Of a DNA stretch of 64,000 bases, positions 35,770 through 44,191 are shown in pieces (the first letter of the stretch is position 1; every line of letters starts with the position of its first letter). A program made the translations under genes and the position numbers. Below the pieces are notes generated by a model that had not been told where the DNA came from, made no database searches, and saw only the letters and a list, made by a program, of their open reading frames with translations. The DNA comes from Treponema succinifaciens DSM 2489. GTDB lineage: Bacteria; Spirochaetota; Spirochaetia; Treponematales; Treponemataceae. The DNA lies in NCBI RefSeq assembly GCF_000195275.1, contig NC_015385.1, positions 744,001 to 808,000 on the forward strand. Direction: 5' to 3'.

Positions 35770-36564
35770 ATGAAAAATTTTATAAAAATTATATTCTTAG
35801 CTTTTTTAATGTTTTCGTTTATCTCATGTAAAAAAAATAAAGAAAACAAAACTTTTATTTCTCCAGAACCTAAAACAGATAATTCACCCAAAAATGAAAT
35901 GATAAATATTGATGAATTAATTGAAAAATTCGATCTAAAAAATCAGGAAGTAAAAGAATATTTTAAACCTTTTTATGATGCACTAAAAAAAATTGATAAT
36001 GAAAATCCTACTCCTGAAAATCAGATAAGATTATTTTATGAAACAATAAAAGTTTTGGATAAGGAGTATAATTATAATATTTTAGATTTTAACTATGAAC
36101 CGAGTTATGAATTAACAGAAATATTTCATAAAATATTTTCTGAAGATGAAATCTGGCAAAATATCATTTCGAATTTACAAACGAAAGCATCTCAGCAACC
36201 AGATAGGTTTCTTGATACGGGTAAAACAATAAAGATAAAAGATATTTCAATAGTATCAAGCGATGATATAGAATGCACTTGTCAAGTACAGACAGAAGCG
36301 GAACATTGGTTTTATGCTGATTGGGGATTAGAGTCGGCAAAAAATAATTATTTTAAATATTATGATGATATTTGTATAGATGAAAAAGATTTGAAAAGAT
36401 ATGAGCAAAAAGCCATAGAAGAATATGAAAAAATTGGTGAAGGAAAATATGGAGGCAATGTTATAAAAACTAAAGAAAACCATATATTCCATTTAATAAA
36501 GAAAGATGGAATATTTAAAATAAAAGATTTTGTCTTTAACATTACATCAATCAGCGATTATTAG
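35770..36564 (+). CDS. Lipoprotein of unknown function
   Basis: The 264-residue protein has a lipoprotein signal (MKNFIKIIFLAFLMFSFISCKK; lipobox FISC). A long acidic helical mature part follows, with a C-terminal segment containing NHIFHLIKKDGIFKIKDFVF. No family recognised. In-frame ATGs at 35758 and 35761 are alternatives. The start at 35770 gives the most typical signal peptide, although the GGAG site is close to it. Single gene in its cassette. Confidence 0.65.
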   Translation: MKNFIKIIFLAFLMFSFISCKKNKENKTFISPEPKTDNSPKNEMINIDELIEKFDLKNQEVKEYFKPFYDALKKIDNENPTPENQIRLFYETIKVLDKEYNYNILDFNYEPSYELTEIFHKIFSEDEIWQNIISNLQTKASQQPDRFLDTGKTIKIKDISIVSSDDIECTCQVQTEAEHWFYADWGLESAKNNYFKYYDDICIDEKDLKRYEQKAIEEYEKIGEGKYGGNVIKTKENHIFHLIKKDGIFKIKDFVFNITSISDY

Positions 36565-36582
36565 AATATATTATTTTGAATA

Positions 36583-36776
36583 TTTCAGAAAGCAAGTCAA
36601 GCTTGCTTTCTGAAATGAAATTGAACTTTAGGGTTTACGCGAAGAAGCGGTAGTACGCGGCTTTACGCCGCTTGAAAAAATATAAAAGAAGCATACGCTT
36701 CAAAAAAGTTGTACAGAAAATATCATAAAGAAAAAAAAGTATTTATGAAGTCTAATTCTGTATAAGAAATAAAGTT
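36583..36776 (+). repeat. Pre-attC tail repeat, copy B
   Basis: Starts with the same GAAAGCAAG-TCAAG-CTTGCTTTC terminator as copy A. It then has ACTTTAGGG, GCGGCTTTACGCCGC, GAAGCATACGCTTC and CTAATTCTGTATAAG, and ends at the attC half-core. No gene in this stretch. Confidence 0.75.
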
Positions 36777-36910
36777 GCCATAACATGGTTTTCAAAGCCG
36801 ATAAAAACTTTGTCACAAAAGTTGCTCTCCGTGGCTTTGCGCCACCGCAACTTTTGCGCCAATTTTGCCTGCGGCAAAACCGTTTTTACGGTTTAAAACG
36901 CTAGTTATGA
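36777..36910 (+). other. attC site (long type)
   Basis: GCCATAAC half-core, 134-bp nested structure as at 1312 with a few changes (TTGCTCTCC for TTGCTATTC), GTTATGA core; leader hairpin at 36914-36929. Confidence 0.85.
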
Positions 36911-36946
36911 CGACAGGCACACTGGCCTGCCCTTTAAAAAAAATAT

Positions 36947-37567
36947 ATGAAAAAACTTTTTATAATATTATTAATTGGGTTTTTAAATATTAATCTTTTC
37001 GCTCAGGATTTTCCATTTCCACCAGAATTAAAATGGTGGATATTTGAAATTCAATCCATTGATAAAAATGTTAAAATCGAAAACTTTAAATTTTCCGAAA
37101 AACGTTCCATTCTTAATCAGGATGCACCAATATCATATAAAAACCGTTTATATCCTGTATTAAAAAAATGGAATTACTTTGGAAACGAATTTGCTTATTA
37201 TGATATATACGCAAGTCTTGAAAAAAATAAAAGTGGCAAATATTCAATTTATGGAGAACCTGACGCAGCTTTCGGAATATTTGATAAAAATGAAATTTTA
37301 CTTTTCGTAGATTTTTTCGGGAGTTCAAAAGGAATAGATTCATTTTGCTGGGTAAGAGACAACAGAATTATTGCGGTTGGTCGAGATATAATAAATTCAT
37401 ATGAAGATGGATTGTCTGATATTGATTTTATAATCTATGATTATTACATAAAAAATGGCGGGGAAATTATAGTTAAAGAATATATCTATAGTATAAAATC
37501 AGTAAATATGGCTAAATTAAAATTAAGGTGGGTTGAACAAAGAACCGATTACTTTGAAAATAATTAA
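36947..37567 (+). CDS. Secreted hypothetical protein
   Basis: The 206-residue protein has a signal peptide MKKLFIILLIGFLNINLFA, cleavage likely after FAQ. The mature part is rich in aromatic residues (FPFPPELKWWIFEIQS, NYFGNEFAYYDIYA, SIYGEPDAAFGIFDKNEILLFVDFFG), with a beta-strand look and a possible catalytic-like D/E pattern that I cannot assign. Single gene of its cassette, followed by a tail repeat. Confidence 0.65.
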   Translation: MKKLFIILLIGFLNINLFAQDFPFPPELKWWIFEIQSIDKNVKIENFKFSEKRSILNQDAPISYKNRLYPVLKKWNYFGNEFAYYDIYASLEKNKSGKYSIYGEPDAAFGIFDKNEILLFVDFFGSSKGIDSFCWVRDNRIIAVGRDIINSYEDGLSDIDFIIYDYYIKNGGEIIVKEYIYSIKSVNMAKLKLRWVEQRTDYFENN

Positions 37568-37576
37568 CATGGTATA

Positions 37577-37771
37577 TTTTTTAATCGAGTCAAGCTCGAT
37601 TAAAAAATAAAAATAAACTTTAGGGCTTGGACGAAGAAGCAATAGTACGCGGCTTTAAGCCGCTTAGAAAAAGTATAATAATAGAGGCATACGCTTCAAA
37701 TGGTTGTACAGAATCATCATAAAGAAAAAAATGATTTAAGAAATCTAATTCTGTATAAGAAATATAATTTG
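37577..37771 (+). repeat. Pre-attC tail repeat, copy C
   Basis: TTTTTTAATCGAG-TCAAG-CTCGATTAAAAAA hairpin, then ACTTTAGGGCTTGGACGAAG, GCGGCTTTAAGCCGC, AGGCATACGCTTC and GATTTAAGAAATC. It ends at a truncated attC. Confidence 0.75.
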
Positions 37772-37790
37772 TAATAACAAGAGGTTATGA
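37772..37790 (+). other. attC remnant (inner arms deleted)
   Basis: TAATAACAAGAG is joined directly to GTTATGA. The half-core and core remain but the stem and variable hairpin of an attC are missing. Recombination here by a folded-strand mechanism is unlikely. Confidence 0.6.
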
Positions 37791-38252
37791 CGACAGGTAC
37801 ACTGGCCTGCCCTTTTTTTGGATTTTAGAGAAAAACGAGGAAGAATTTATATTTTTAAAATTTGTTTTTTATAAGTACAAATTATCCTTAAAAAGAAAGT
37901 AAAGGAGCATTTTTTCATCGGTTCAAGCCCGATGAAAAAATAGAATTATTAAACTTTAGGGTTTACGCGGAGAAGCGATTTTAGGAAATGAAGAATAATT
38001 TTTTATTCGAGTCAAGCTCGAATAAAAAATTATGAAATTTAACTTTAGGGCTTGAACGAAGAAGCGGTTGTACGCGGCTTTACGCCGCTTAGAATTTTAC
38101 AAAATGAAGCATTGCTTCTAGAATATAATACATAATCTTCTTAAAGGAAAAGATTTAAGAAATCTGATTATGTATAAGAAATATAATTTGTCATAACATA
38201 GGTTCGTAGCCGACACGCGGTCAAGCCGCGTGCGGTACAACCCGTTGTTATG
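37785..38252 (+). other. ORF-less integron cassette
   Basis: From the GTTATGA core to the next core there is no frame with coding features. It holds a leader hairpin (37794-37809) followed by a T-run, about 100 bases of AT-rich sequence, a truncated tail repeat (37910-38003), a full tail repeat (37999-38189) and attC. Its half-core GTCATAAC complements its own TTATGAC start, so it is one complete cassette. Confidence 0.65.
37910..38189 (+). repeat. Tandem pre-attC tail repeats, copies D1 and D2
   Basis: D1 (TTTTTTCATCGG-TTCAAG-CCCGATG, ACTTTAGGG, AGAAGCGATT) is cut short. D2 is complete (TATTCGAG-TCAAG-CTCGAATA, ACTTTAGGGCTTGAACG, GCGGCTTTACGCCGC, GAAGCATTGCTTC, GATTTAAGAAATC) and nearly identical to copy A over its last 150 bases. 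Confidence 0.75.
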
Positions 38253-38253
38253 T
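38190..38253 (+). other. attC site
   Basis: GTCATAAC, GGTTCGTAGCCG stem, ACGCGG-TCAAG-CCGCGT hairpin, GTTATGT core; leader palindrome TTGCCA-G-TGGCAA at 38257-38269. Confidence 0.9.
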
Positions 38254-38285
38254 GGATTGCCAGTGGCAACGAGAGGTATAAAAGT

Positions 38286-39398
38286 ATGAAAAAGTTTGTT
38301 TTTGGTTTGTTTTTTACTATTTTAGCATTTAGAGGATTCTCCTCAGATTTTAATATCTGGAAGTATTATGATGGTTTAAAAAAAAATGACCCTAAAATTG
38401 TAAATTTTTGTCTGGAAAATTCTTATTACTTGAATGTGTTCGAAAGAAATGAAGAAAATAAATCTGCTGCAATAAAGGCAATTGATAAGAATGATTTTAA
38501 TGTACTTAAAGTTTTAGCTCAGATTAGGAGTGGAGAAGTTTTTGTTACAGAAGATGATAAGGGAAACGATTGTTTTATGTATGCTGTAATAAATAACAAA
38601 CTAACAGCTTTTTCTGCAATGCTTGAAAATATAAAGGATATAAACGAATTTTCATATTTAGATGTAAACGATGATGGTAAAAATCTTTTAGACCTGGTAA
38701 TGGAACAAGGAAAAGAAGAATTTGCAAAGCTTACATTCAAATACTTTTTTATGCAACCTTATGGAGCTCCTAATCTTGCAGAGCTTTTTAATGATCAATG
38801 TCCATATGTTTTTATGGCTGTTGAAAACGGGTATATAGACGTAAATTATTTTTTTAAGAAAGGAAATACTCTTATACATGAACTTTGTGATATTTATTAC
38901 TATGAAGAAGAAGCTTCAGAGGCCATAAATTTTCTTTGTAAACACGGTGCAAATGTAAATGTTTTTAATGAGGAAGATGAAACTCCATTTACTATAGCCA
39001 TGTGGAATGAATATCCTAAAAGATCGGCAGCAATCCTTGCTAATGGATATGATGTTGATATGGAAGATGAATTTCATAAGTCAGCTATGACTAGGATACT
39101 TACTTCGGTTAATAAACATCCAGAAGTTCTTGAAGAATTATGCAAGACAGGTATTGATTTAAATAAAAGGCTCACTGGCGAGTATAAAAATTATACTCCG
39201 CTTTCTTATGCTATAGGTAAATGGAACAATTGGCCATGTATAGAAATTCTTTTACGCTATGGGGCAGATATTAATCTCAAAGATGGTTGGGGCAATTCTC
39301 CGTTAGATTTATTGAAAACTGAAGAAAAAGAATATTATAAATTAGCAAAAAAAGCTGGATATCTAAATAAAGCACAGGAAGAAATAAAAAAAAAGTAA
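38286..39398 (+). CDS. Secreted ankyrin-repeat protein
   Basis: The 370-residue protein has a signal peptide (MKKFVFGLFFTILAFRGFSS). Several ankyrin-like repeats follow; the clearest are AINFLCKHGANVNVFNEEDETPFTIAM, LEELCKTGIDLNKR and IEILLRYGADINLKDGWGNSPLDLL. Ankyrin repeats bind other proteins; export suggests an envelope target. The start at 38286 follows GAGAGG. It ends in a run of lysine codons, A(9)G then TAA, which overlaps an open frame leading into the next gene. Confidence 0.75.
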   Translation: MKKFVFGLFFTILAFRGFSSDFNIWKYYDGLKKNDPKIVNFCLENSYYLNVFERNEENKSAAIKAIDKNDFNVLKVLAQIRSGEVFVTEDDKGNDCFMYAVINNKLTAFSAMLENIKDINEFSYLDVNDDGKNLLDLVMEQGKEEFAKLTFKYFFMQPYGAPNLAELFNDQCPYVFMAVENGYIDVNYFFKKGNTLIHELCDIYYYEEEASEAINFLCKHGANVNVFNEEDETPFTIAMWNEYPKRSAAILANGYDVDMEDEFHKSAMTRILTSVNKHPEVLEELCKTGIDLNKRLTGEYKNYTPLSYAIGKWNNWPCIEILLRYGADINLKDGWGNSPLDLLKTEEKEYYKLAKKAGYLNKAQEEIKKK

Positions 39399-40039
39399 AA
39401 AGATTTAAATTTTATCGACAATTAATTAATAAGGAAGCAGAAATATCTGAAGAATGGCGTTCGTTTGATTCCAGTAAAAGATTGATTCATTATAAAGATT
39501 CAAAAGGTGATGAATATTTTTTTGAATACGATGAAGTTGGTCATAAGATTCACGAAAAGCATAGTAATGGTTATGAGAAGTGGTTTGAATATGATCATAA
39601 TGGAAATGAAGTCCTTTCTTATGACTCGAATAATAATAAAAAAATTAAAATTTATAATAATGATAATAATTTAATCTACGAAAAATGTATTGATACAGAA
39701 AAGATTGTTGAAACTTGGTATGAATACAATTCTGAAAAAAAATGCAGTCATAGCAAAACAGTTTCAGGCGATTTTGAATTCGAATCAGATTTTATTTATA
39801 ATGAGAACAGTCGATATGAAATTGATAAAAATGGTTCAATACTGATTTCAAAATTTGATGAAAATAACAATTTAATTTATTCCGAAAGCAAGTATATAAA
39901 ATCTATATATGAGTATGATGAATATCAAAATAAAAAATATGAAAAGATAGATGAAAAAGAAATTTGGTATGTAAATAATTATGATTCTCAAGGGAATTTA
40001 ATCCACTGCATTAAGTATAAAAGTATAGAAAAAGAATAA
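39395..40039 (+). CDS. YD-repeat-like protein, possibly translated by frameshift from the ankyrin gene
   Basis: The open frame runs from the end of the ankyrin gene. The first 29 codons (EAEISEEWRSFDSSKRLIHYKDS and upstream) contain no ATG, and the only early starts are TTG or GTG. The body has about six tandem YD/RHS-like motifs: GDEYFFEYDEVGHKIHEKHSNG, EKWFEYDHNGNEVLSYDSNN and others ending IYEYDEYQNKKYEK. Without an obvious start it is either a 5'-truncated gene or is reached by -1 slippage in the preceding AAAAAAG tract. I give the full open extent. Confidence 0.5.
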   Translation, partial: VKRFKFYRQLINKEAEISEEWRSFDSSKRLIHYKDSKGDEYFFEYDEVGHKIHEKHSNGYEKWFEYDHNGNEVLSYDSNNNKKIKIYNNDNNLIYEKCIDTEKIVETWYEYNSEKKCSHSKTVSGDFEFESDFIYNENSRYEIDKNGSILISKFDENNNLIYSESKYIKSIYEYDEYQNKKYEKIDEKEIWYVNNYDSQGNLIHCIKYKSIEKE

Positions 40040-40056
40040 ATATAGAAAGTAAAAAA

Positions 40057-40121
40057 CACATAACAACAGTTTCAAAACGGATGTCGGCTTGAGTCCGCCA
40101 CCGTTTAAACTAATGTTATGC
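40057..40121 (+). other. attC site
   Basis: CACATAAC, AGTTTCAAAACGG against CCGTTTAAACT stem, degenerate inner hairpin GTCGGCTTGAGTCCGCC, GTTATGC core; leader palindrome CACGCCA-C-TGGCGTG at 40125-40139. Confidence 0.85.
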
Positions 40122-40163
40122 TCACACGCCACTGGCGTGGTAAAGTAGGAGAACAGTTATTGT

Positions 40164-40646
40164 ATGAGCATGTGCTATTTTGATTTTCCGCAGGAAAAAA
40201 TTGATCTATTTGAGCCTTCTCAAAAAAACTACTATTTTGAATCTGGTTCAAAATATTCATATTTGTGTTCTCAAGAAGAAATTTCTACAGTAAATTTCAT
40301 GGATGATTTTACAGGTAAAGACGGCGGCGGCTATGTCATTACAGAATATTTGAGGTGTTCAATTATTGAGAATGGAAAAATAATTTTTGAAAATCCAAAC
40401 TGTGTTAAAATTTCATCCAAGAAATATATTATTGTCAGCGTTAAAGCTCATGAGTATACAGTTAAAGGGTGGAACGAAAAGCTTGTAAGTCATGATCTGC
40501 GCAGTGATAAAACAGGAGATTCTGCATTACATCCTATTTATTATGAATCTTATGGAGAAGCCATAAGTATTGCCAAACGTCTGTCGTTGAGTAATGACTG
40601 TAAATATCTTGTATCAATGTATTTAGATTATTACGACAGACATTGA
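40164..40646 (+). CDS. Hypothetical protein
   Basis: The 160-residue cytosolic protein has no recognised family. Visible segments are FTGKDGGGYVITEYLRCSIIENGKIIF, KKYIIVSVKAHEYTVKGWNEKL and GEAISIAKRLSLSNDCKYLV. AGGAG lies 15 bases before the ATG, and a second ATG at 40170 is possible. It shares its cassette with an AbrB/PIN toxin-antitoxin pair that has its own promoter. Confidence 0.55.
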   Translation: MSMCYFDFPQEKIDLFEPSQKNYYFESGSKYSYLCSQEEISTVNFMDDFTGKDGGGYVITEYLRCSIIENGKIIFENPNCVKISSKKYIIVSVKAHEYTVKGWNEKLVSHDLRSDKTGDSALHPIYYESYGEAISIAKRLSLSNDCKYLVSMYLDYYDRH

Positions 40647-40667
40647 TAGGGATAAAAAGGAGTTAAA

Positions 40668-40696
40668 TTGACAACTTTGCTATTGTATGTTATAAG
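40668..40696 (+). promoter_or_regulatory. Promoter of AbrB/PIN toxin-antitoxin pair
   Basis: TTGACA at 40668, 17-base spacer, TATAAG at 40691. Confidence 0.65.
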
Positions 40697-40719
40697 TAAG
40701 GAAAGTAAGGAGGTGCTGT

Positions 40720-40968
40720 ATGGAACTTGCAAAAGTAACATCAAAAGGGCAGATTACAATTCCACTTATGATAAGAAATCGGCTTCAGCTTAAAACTGGT
40801 GACAAGGTATTTTTTGAAGAAAGCAAAGGAAAGATTTACATTACTAATGCTTCTCAAATTACTTTAGCTAATGTTCAGTCTCAAATGCAGGGCGAAGCGG
40901 AAAAAGCAGGTTTTCAAACAGAAGATGATGTTATTGCTTACATCAAAGAATTAAGGAAAGCAAAGTGA
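40720..40968 (+). CDS. AbrB/MazE-type antitoxin
   Basis: The 82-residue protein has the SpoVT-AbrB swapped-hairpin start AKVTSKGQITIPLMIRNRLQLKTGDKVFFEE (residues 4-34). A C-terminal helical tail follows (QGEAEKAGFQTEDDVIAYIKELRK) that would bind the PIN toxin. AAGGAGG precedes the ATG. The stop overlaps the toxin's GTG start. Confidence 0.9.
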   Translation: MELAKVTSKGQITIPLMIRNRLQLKTGDKVFFEESKGKIYITNASQITLANVQSQMQGEAEKAGFQTEDDVIAYIKELRKAK

Positions 40969-41375
40969 GGGTTTTTGTAGATACAAATATTGTGATTTCT
41001 TCAATGCTTTTTCCAAATGGAAAAGTAGCAAAAGTATTCTCCCATCTTCTTGAAAAGCATACTGTAATAATTTCTTCTTACACAAAAAACGAATGTAAAG
41101 AAGTTTTTGAAAAGAAATTTCCGTCAAAAATGGAACAGCTTGAAATCTTTTTTGATGGAATAAATTTTGAAGAATTTAAGAGTCCTGATAAAATCGATGA
41201 AAAGAGATATCCGAAAATCCGTGATATAAAGGATTTGCCCGTTCTCGTATCAGCAATTTTATCTGATTCGGACATTTTGCTCACAGGTGACAAAGATTTT
41301 GAAGATATAAAAATTGATAAACCTTTGATTTTTACGCCTGCAAAATATTATGAGTTGATAGAAAATAAAGCATAA
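40965..41375 (+). CDS. PIN-domain toxin (putative RNase)
   Basis: The 136-residue PIN protein belongs to the family annotated as putative toxin component, PIN family: VFVDTNIVISSML (D5), YTKNECKEVF (E), RDIKDLPVLVSAILSDSDILLTGDKDF (D residues). GTG start in a GTGA overlap with the antitoxin stop. It probably cleaves RNA and stabilises the cassette. Confidence 0.85.
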   Translation: MRVFVDTNIVISSMLFPNGKVAKVFSHLLEKHTVIISSYTKNECKEVFEKKFPSKMEQLEIFFDGINFEEFKSPDKIDEKRYPKIRDIKDLPVLVSAILSDSDILLTGDKDFEDIKIDKPLIFTPAKYYELIENKA

Positions 41376-41432
41376 CAAAGGTTCGTAGCCGACCGCGGGT
41401 CGAGCCCGCTGCGGTACAACCCGTTGTTATAC
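41370..41432 (+). other. attC site
   Basis: GCATAAC (overlapping the last codons of the PIN toxin), GGTTCGTAGCCG stem, hairpin GCGGG-TCGAG-CCCGC, GTTATAC core; leader hairpin at 41434-41452. Confidence 0.9.
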
Positions 41433-41477
41433 GGACGCCCGCACTGGGGCGCTTAATAGTAAAATGGAAATCAAAAT

Positions 41478-42167
41478 ATGGAAAATAAGAACAGACCAAT
41501 AACGACATTGTTTATGCTGGTATCAGTTGATGGAAAAATAAGTACAGGCTCGACTGATGAACTTGATGTAGATAAAGATTTTCCTAAAATCAAAGGTTTA
41601 AAAGAAGGCCTGCATCAATACTATGAAATCGAACAAACTACTGATTTATGGTCTTTTAATACAGGTCGAGTTCAGGAAAAGATGGGAGCAAACAAAAATA
41701 CTTTACCTCCAAAAACACCTGTTTCATTTGTTTTGCTAGATAATTCACATTTGGATGAGCGAGGAATAAAGTATTTTTGCGCCAAGTCAAAAGAATTTGT
41801 TCTTATGACATCTAACAAAAATCATCCAGCTTATTCAGTTAATGAGGAAAATCTTCATATATTGTATCAGGAAAAATTTTCTTTAAAGAATGGTCTTTAC
41901 CAGTTAAAAAATGATTTTAGCTGCGAACGTCTTACCGTTCAAAGCGGAGGCACTGTGAATTCTATTTTTCTACGAGAAAAACTGATTGATTTTGTAGACA
42001 TAGTTTTGGCTCCTGTCCTCATAGGAGGAAAAGATACATCCACACTTATAGACGGTAAATCCATAATGTCTGAAAAAGAGCTTGCATCATTAGGAGTATT
42101 GAAGTTATTGGAGTGTAAAACTTTAAGCAATTCATACATTCGTCTTAGATATAGGGTAATCAGCTGA
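41478..42167 (+). CDS. RibD C-terminal/dihydrofolate-reductase-like reductase
   Basis: The 229-residue protein has the RibD_C fold signatures. These are the N-terminal strand TTLFMLVSVDGKISTGSTDEL, then TVQSGGTVNSIFLREKLIDFVDIVLAPVLIGGKDTSTL with the GG-x-x-N nucleotide-binding motif, and a C-terminal strand LKLLECKTLSNSYIRLRYRV. Such proteins reduce pyrimidine or pterin-like substrates with NADPH. A free-standing copy in a cassette could be metabolic or could confer antifolate tolerance; the substrate cannot be told. Confidence 0.8.
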   Translation: MENKNRPITTLFMLVSVDGKISTGSTDELDVDKDFPKIKGLKEGLHQYYEIEQTTDLWSFNTGRVQEKMGANKNTLPPKTPVSFVLLDNSHLDERGIKYFCAKSKEFVLMTSNKNHPAYSVNEENLHILYQEKFSLKNGLYQLKNDFSCERLTVQSGGTVNSIFLREKLIDFVDIVLAPVLIGGKDTSTLIDGKSIMSEKELASLGVLKLLECKTLSNSYIRLRYRVIS

Positions 42168-42398
42168 ACTTTAGGGCAGGAACAAAGAAGCGGTTATAGA
42201 AAAAGAGGTTTATTTCAGAAAGCAAGTCAAGCTTGCTTTCTGAAATAAATGATTTAACTTTAGGGCGAAGCAAGATAGTATTAGAACGCGGCTTTACGCC
42301 GCTTAAAACAATAATAGAAGCATACACTTCAAATGGTCATATAAAATTTTCATAAAAAAAAGGATTTTAGAAATCCAATTCTGTATAAGAAATAATTT
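42167..42398 (+). repeat. Tandem pre-attC tail repeats, copy F
   Basis: A partial unit (ACTTTAGGGCAGGAACAAAG, GCGGTTATAG) is followed by a full unit with GAAAGCAAG-TCAAG-CTTGCTTTC, ACTTTAGGG, GCGGCTTTACGCCGC, GAAGCATACACTTC and GATTTTAGAAATC. Confidence 0.7.
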
Positions 42399-42450
42399 CG
42401 TATAACAAGAAGTTCAAAGCCGACACAGGCTCAAGGCCTGTGCGGTTTGA

Positions 42451-44089
42451 TATGTTGTGCCATTTGTCAACATAAAAAACTCCTTTTGAGAAAAAATATA
42501 AAAAAAACGGAAGGAAAGCGATAGATCGGCACATGGCCATTCTGATATACGTGGATTCGCCTGAAAATCAGGTTTACCGACAGGTCAATGGTCCGCCTGG
42601 AATTCTTTCTCTCTAACTGCGAGCATAGGAAGTTAAAAAGTTTCCCGCTCATAAACCGCTCGAAGATAATTCCTTAAATGCTCACAAATTCCTTCCGTTA
42701 TGATACAAGTTAATTTTTCGCCAGAATATCTTTAGCGAAAGTTTCATCCCGCAGGTGATTTGATTTCATTGCGCAATAAACTCCTCGACCGTTTTTTGAA
42801 TGTCGGAAAGCTCCCCCTCATCAATTTTGTTCAAGGCAGTTTTCCTGTTGTCAACAAAATTCATCATTCCCCAGACAAAACATGCAAGCTCCCTTGCCCC
42901 CGCCGTCGTTACTAGATTGTAGGGGAGCCCTTTTTGGGAAAGATAAAGCATTCTTTTTCTGAGCCTGAGCGTGCACTTGTCCGCGTAAGAAACGATGGCG
43001 GCGGACGCATTTTTCTGCCGCTCTTTTACCCTGACTGATTTTGCCGTGACAACAGAATGCATTCTAAGGCTTCCCGCACACTCAACAAGAAGACTTCTGA
43101 CTCTTGAATTCCCAGCTTTCGTAATCGCCGTGTGCCGTACTCTATTTCCGCTTGAATCCTCGCCGGGACAAAGTCCTATAAAGCTTACGAAGGACTTCGC
43201 CTTTGAAAAACGGGAAAAATCCCCCGATTTCCGCGACAATCGAAATAGCGGAGACATAACTGATTCCAGAGATGCACACCAGGGCATCAATTTTTTCCCT
43301 CACTTCATCATCCTTGCAGAGTTCCAGAATCTTCGCCTCAATTCTCTGAACTTTGTCCATGAGCGTTATTACTTCGGCGTGATATTCCTCAAATGATTCC
43401 TGAAGCCACTTGTCAGCGAAGTTCATCGTCCTGAGCCAAGCCATGTGAGCCTGCGTCCAGTAATGGCCGCTCTGAGGATAAGGCAAGCCCATTCGCAGCA
43501 GGAAAGAAAGGAGGTTCTGCTTTGTCTTTTTTGAGCATGGTGATTTTTGCCGTCCTGACCCGTGTATATTCCTTTATCGCCTCAAGTTTTTTCAGAAGGA
43601 AGGCAGACAGGGCTGTAGGTTTTGAAGGCGAGAGTCTTTGCAAGAAGGCGGGCGTCCATCCTGTCTGTCTTGACTTTCTGACCAGGTGCCTTTGCTATTG
43701 TCGATGGGGCGATAATGACGCAGGCGAAGTCTTCTTTTTGAAGTTTTCTGCAAAGTCCGTATCCTGTGGGACCTGCCTCGTATCCAATAAGAAAAACTGC
43801 ATCTTGCCCGACTGATTTTTGAAGGTTCTTCAGGTAGTGAAGCGTGTTTTCAAATTTGGAAGAGCTTTTGTGCTCCGCGAATAATTTGTCTTCACGGCTG
43901 TCATAAGCACAGAAAGAATTTGTGTCCTTGTGCACGTCAATTCCGACATAGATTACTTTTGTGTTCTCTGTTACATTGTTCATTGTAGTGCTCCTTTTTG
44001 CATGAGGCAGGTCATGCTTGTTGTTTTCTATTCCAAGTTTACGACCGAACCCTCGATTCTGCAAACCTGGTGGCACTACATATTGTCTA
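42451..44089 (-). mobile_element. IS1111-group element in attC, copy 6
   Basis: 1639 bp; one A lost from the A-run near 42507 and three single-base insertions in the transposase. Same ends and orientation. Confidence 0.9.
42766..43983 (-). pseudogene. IS110-family transposase, three frameshifts (copy 6)
   Basis: Extra bases in the CCCCCC tract (about 43219), the GTCTTTTTT tract (about 43524) and the AAGTTTTTTCAG tract (about 43592). The second is shared with copy 2 and the first with copy 4. Confidence 0.9.
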
Positions 44090-44136
44090 ACTCATTGTTA
44101 TGCTCACACGCCACTGGCGTGGGGGGCATATAAAAT

Positions 44137-44165
44137 TTGATTTCAAAATAAAAGAAAGTTATAAT
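44137..44165 (+). promoter_or_regulatory. Promoter of the polymorphic toxin locus
   Basis: TTGATT at 44137, 17-base spacer, TATAAT at 44160. It is repeated at 61096-61124 in the second cassette of this kind. Confidence 0.65.
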
Positions 44166-44191
44166 TATGATATCAATATATCGGTTAGCAA

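Larger units (their letters stand above)
42399..44103 (+). other. attC site split by IS1111-group element (copy 6)
   Basis: Left: CGTATAAC, AGTTCAAAGCCG, ACAGGC-TCAAG-GCCTGT. Right: ACTCATT, GTTATGC (44097-44103). The arms match each other (GTTCAAA/TTTGAAC). Leader palindrome CACGCCA-C-TGGCGTG at 44107-44121. Confidence 0.85.
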
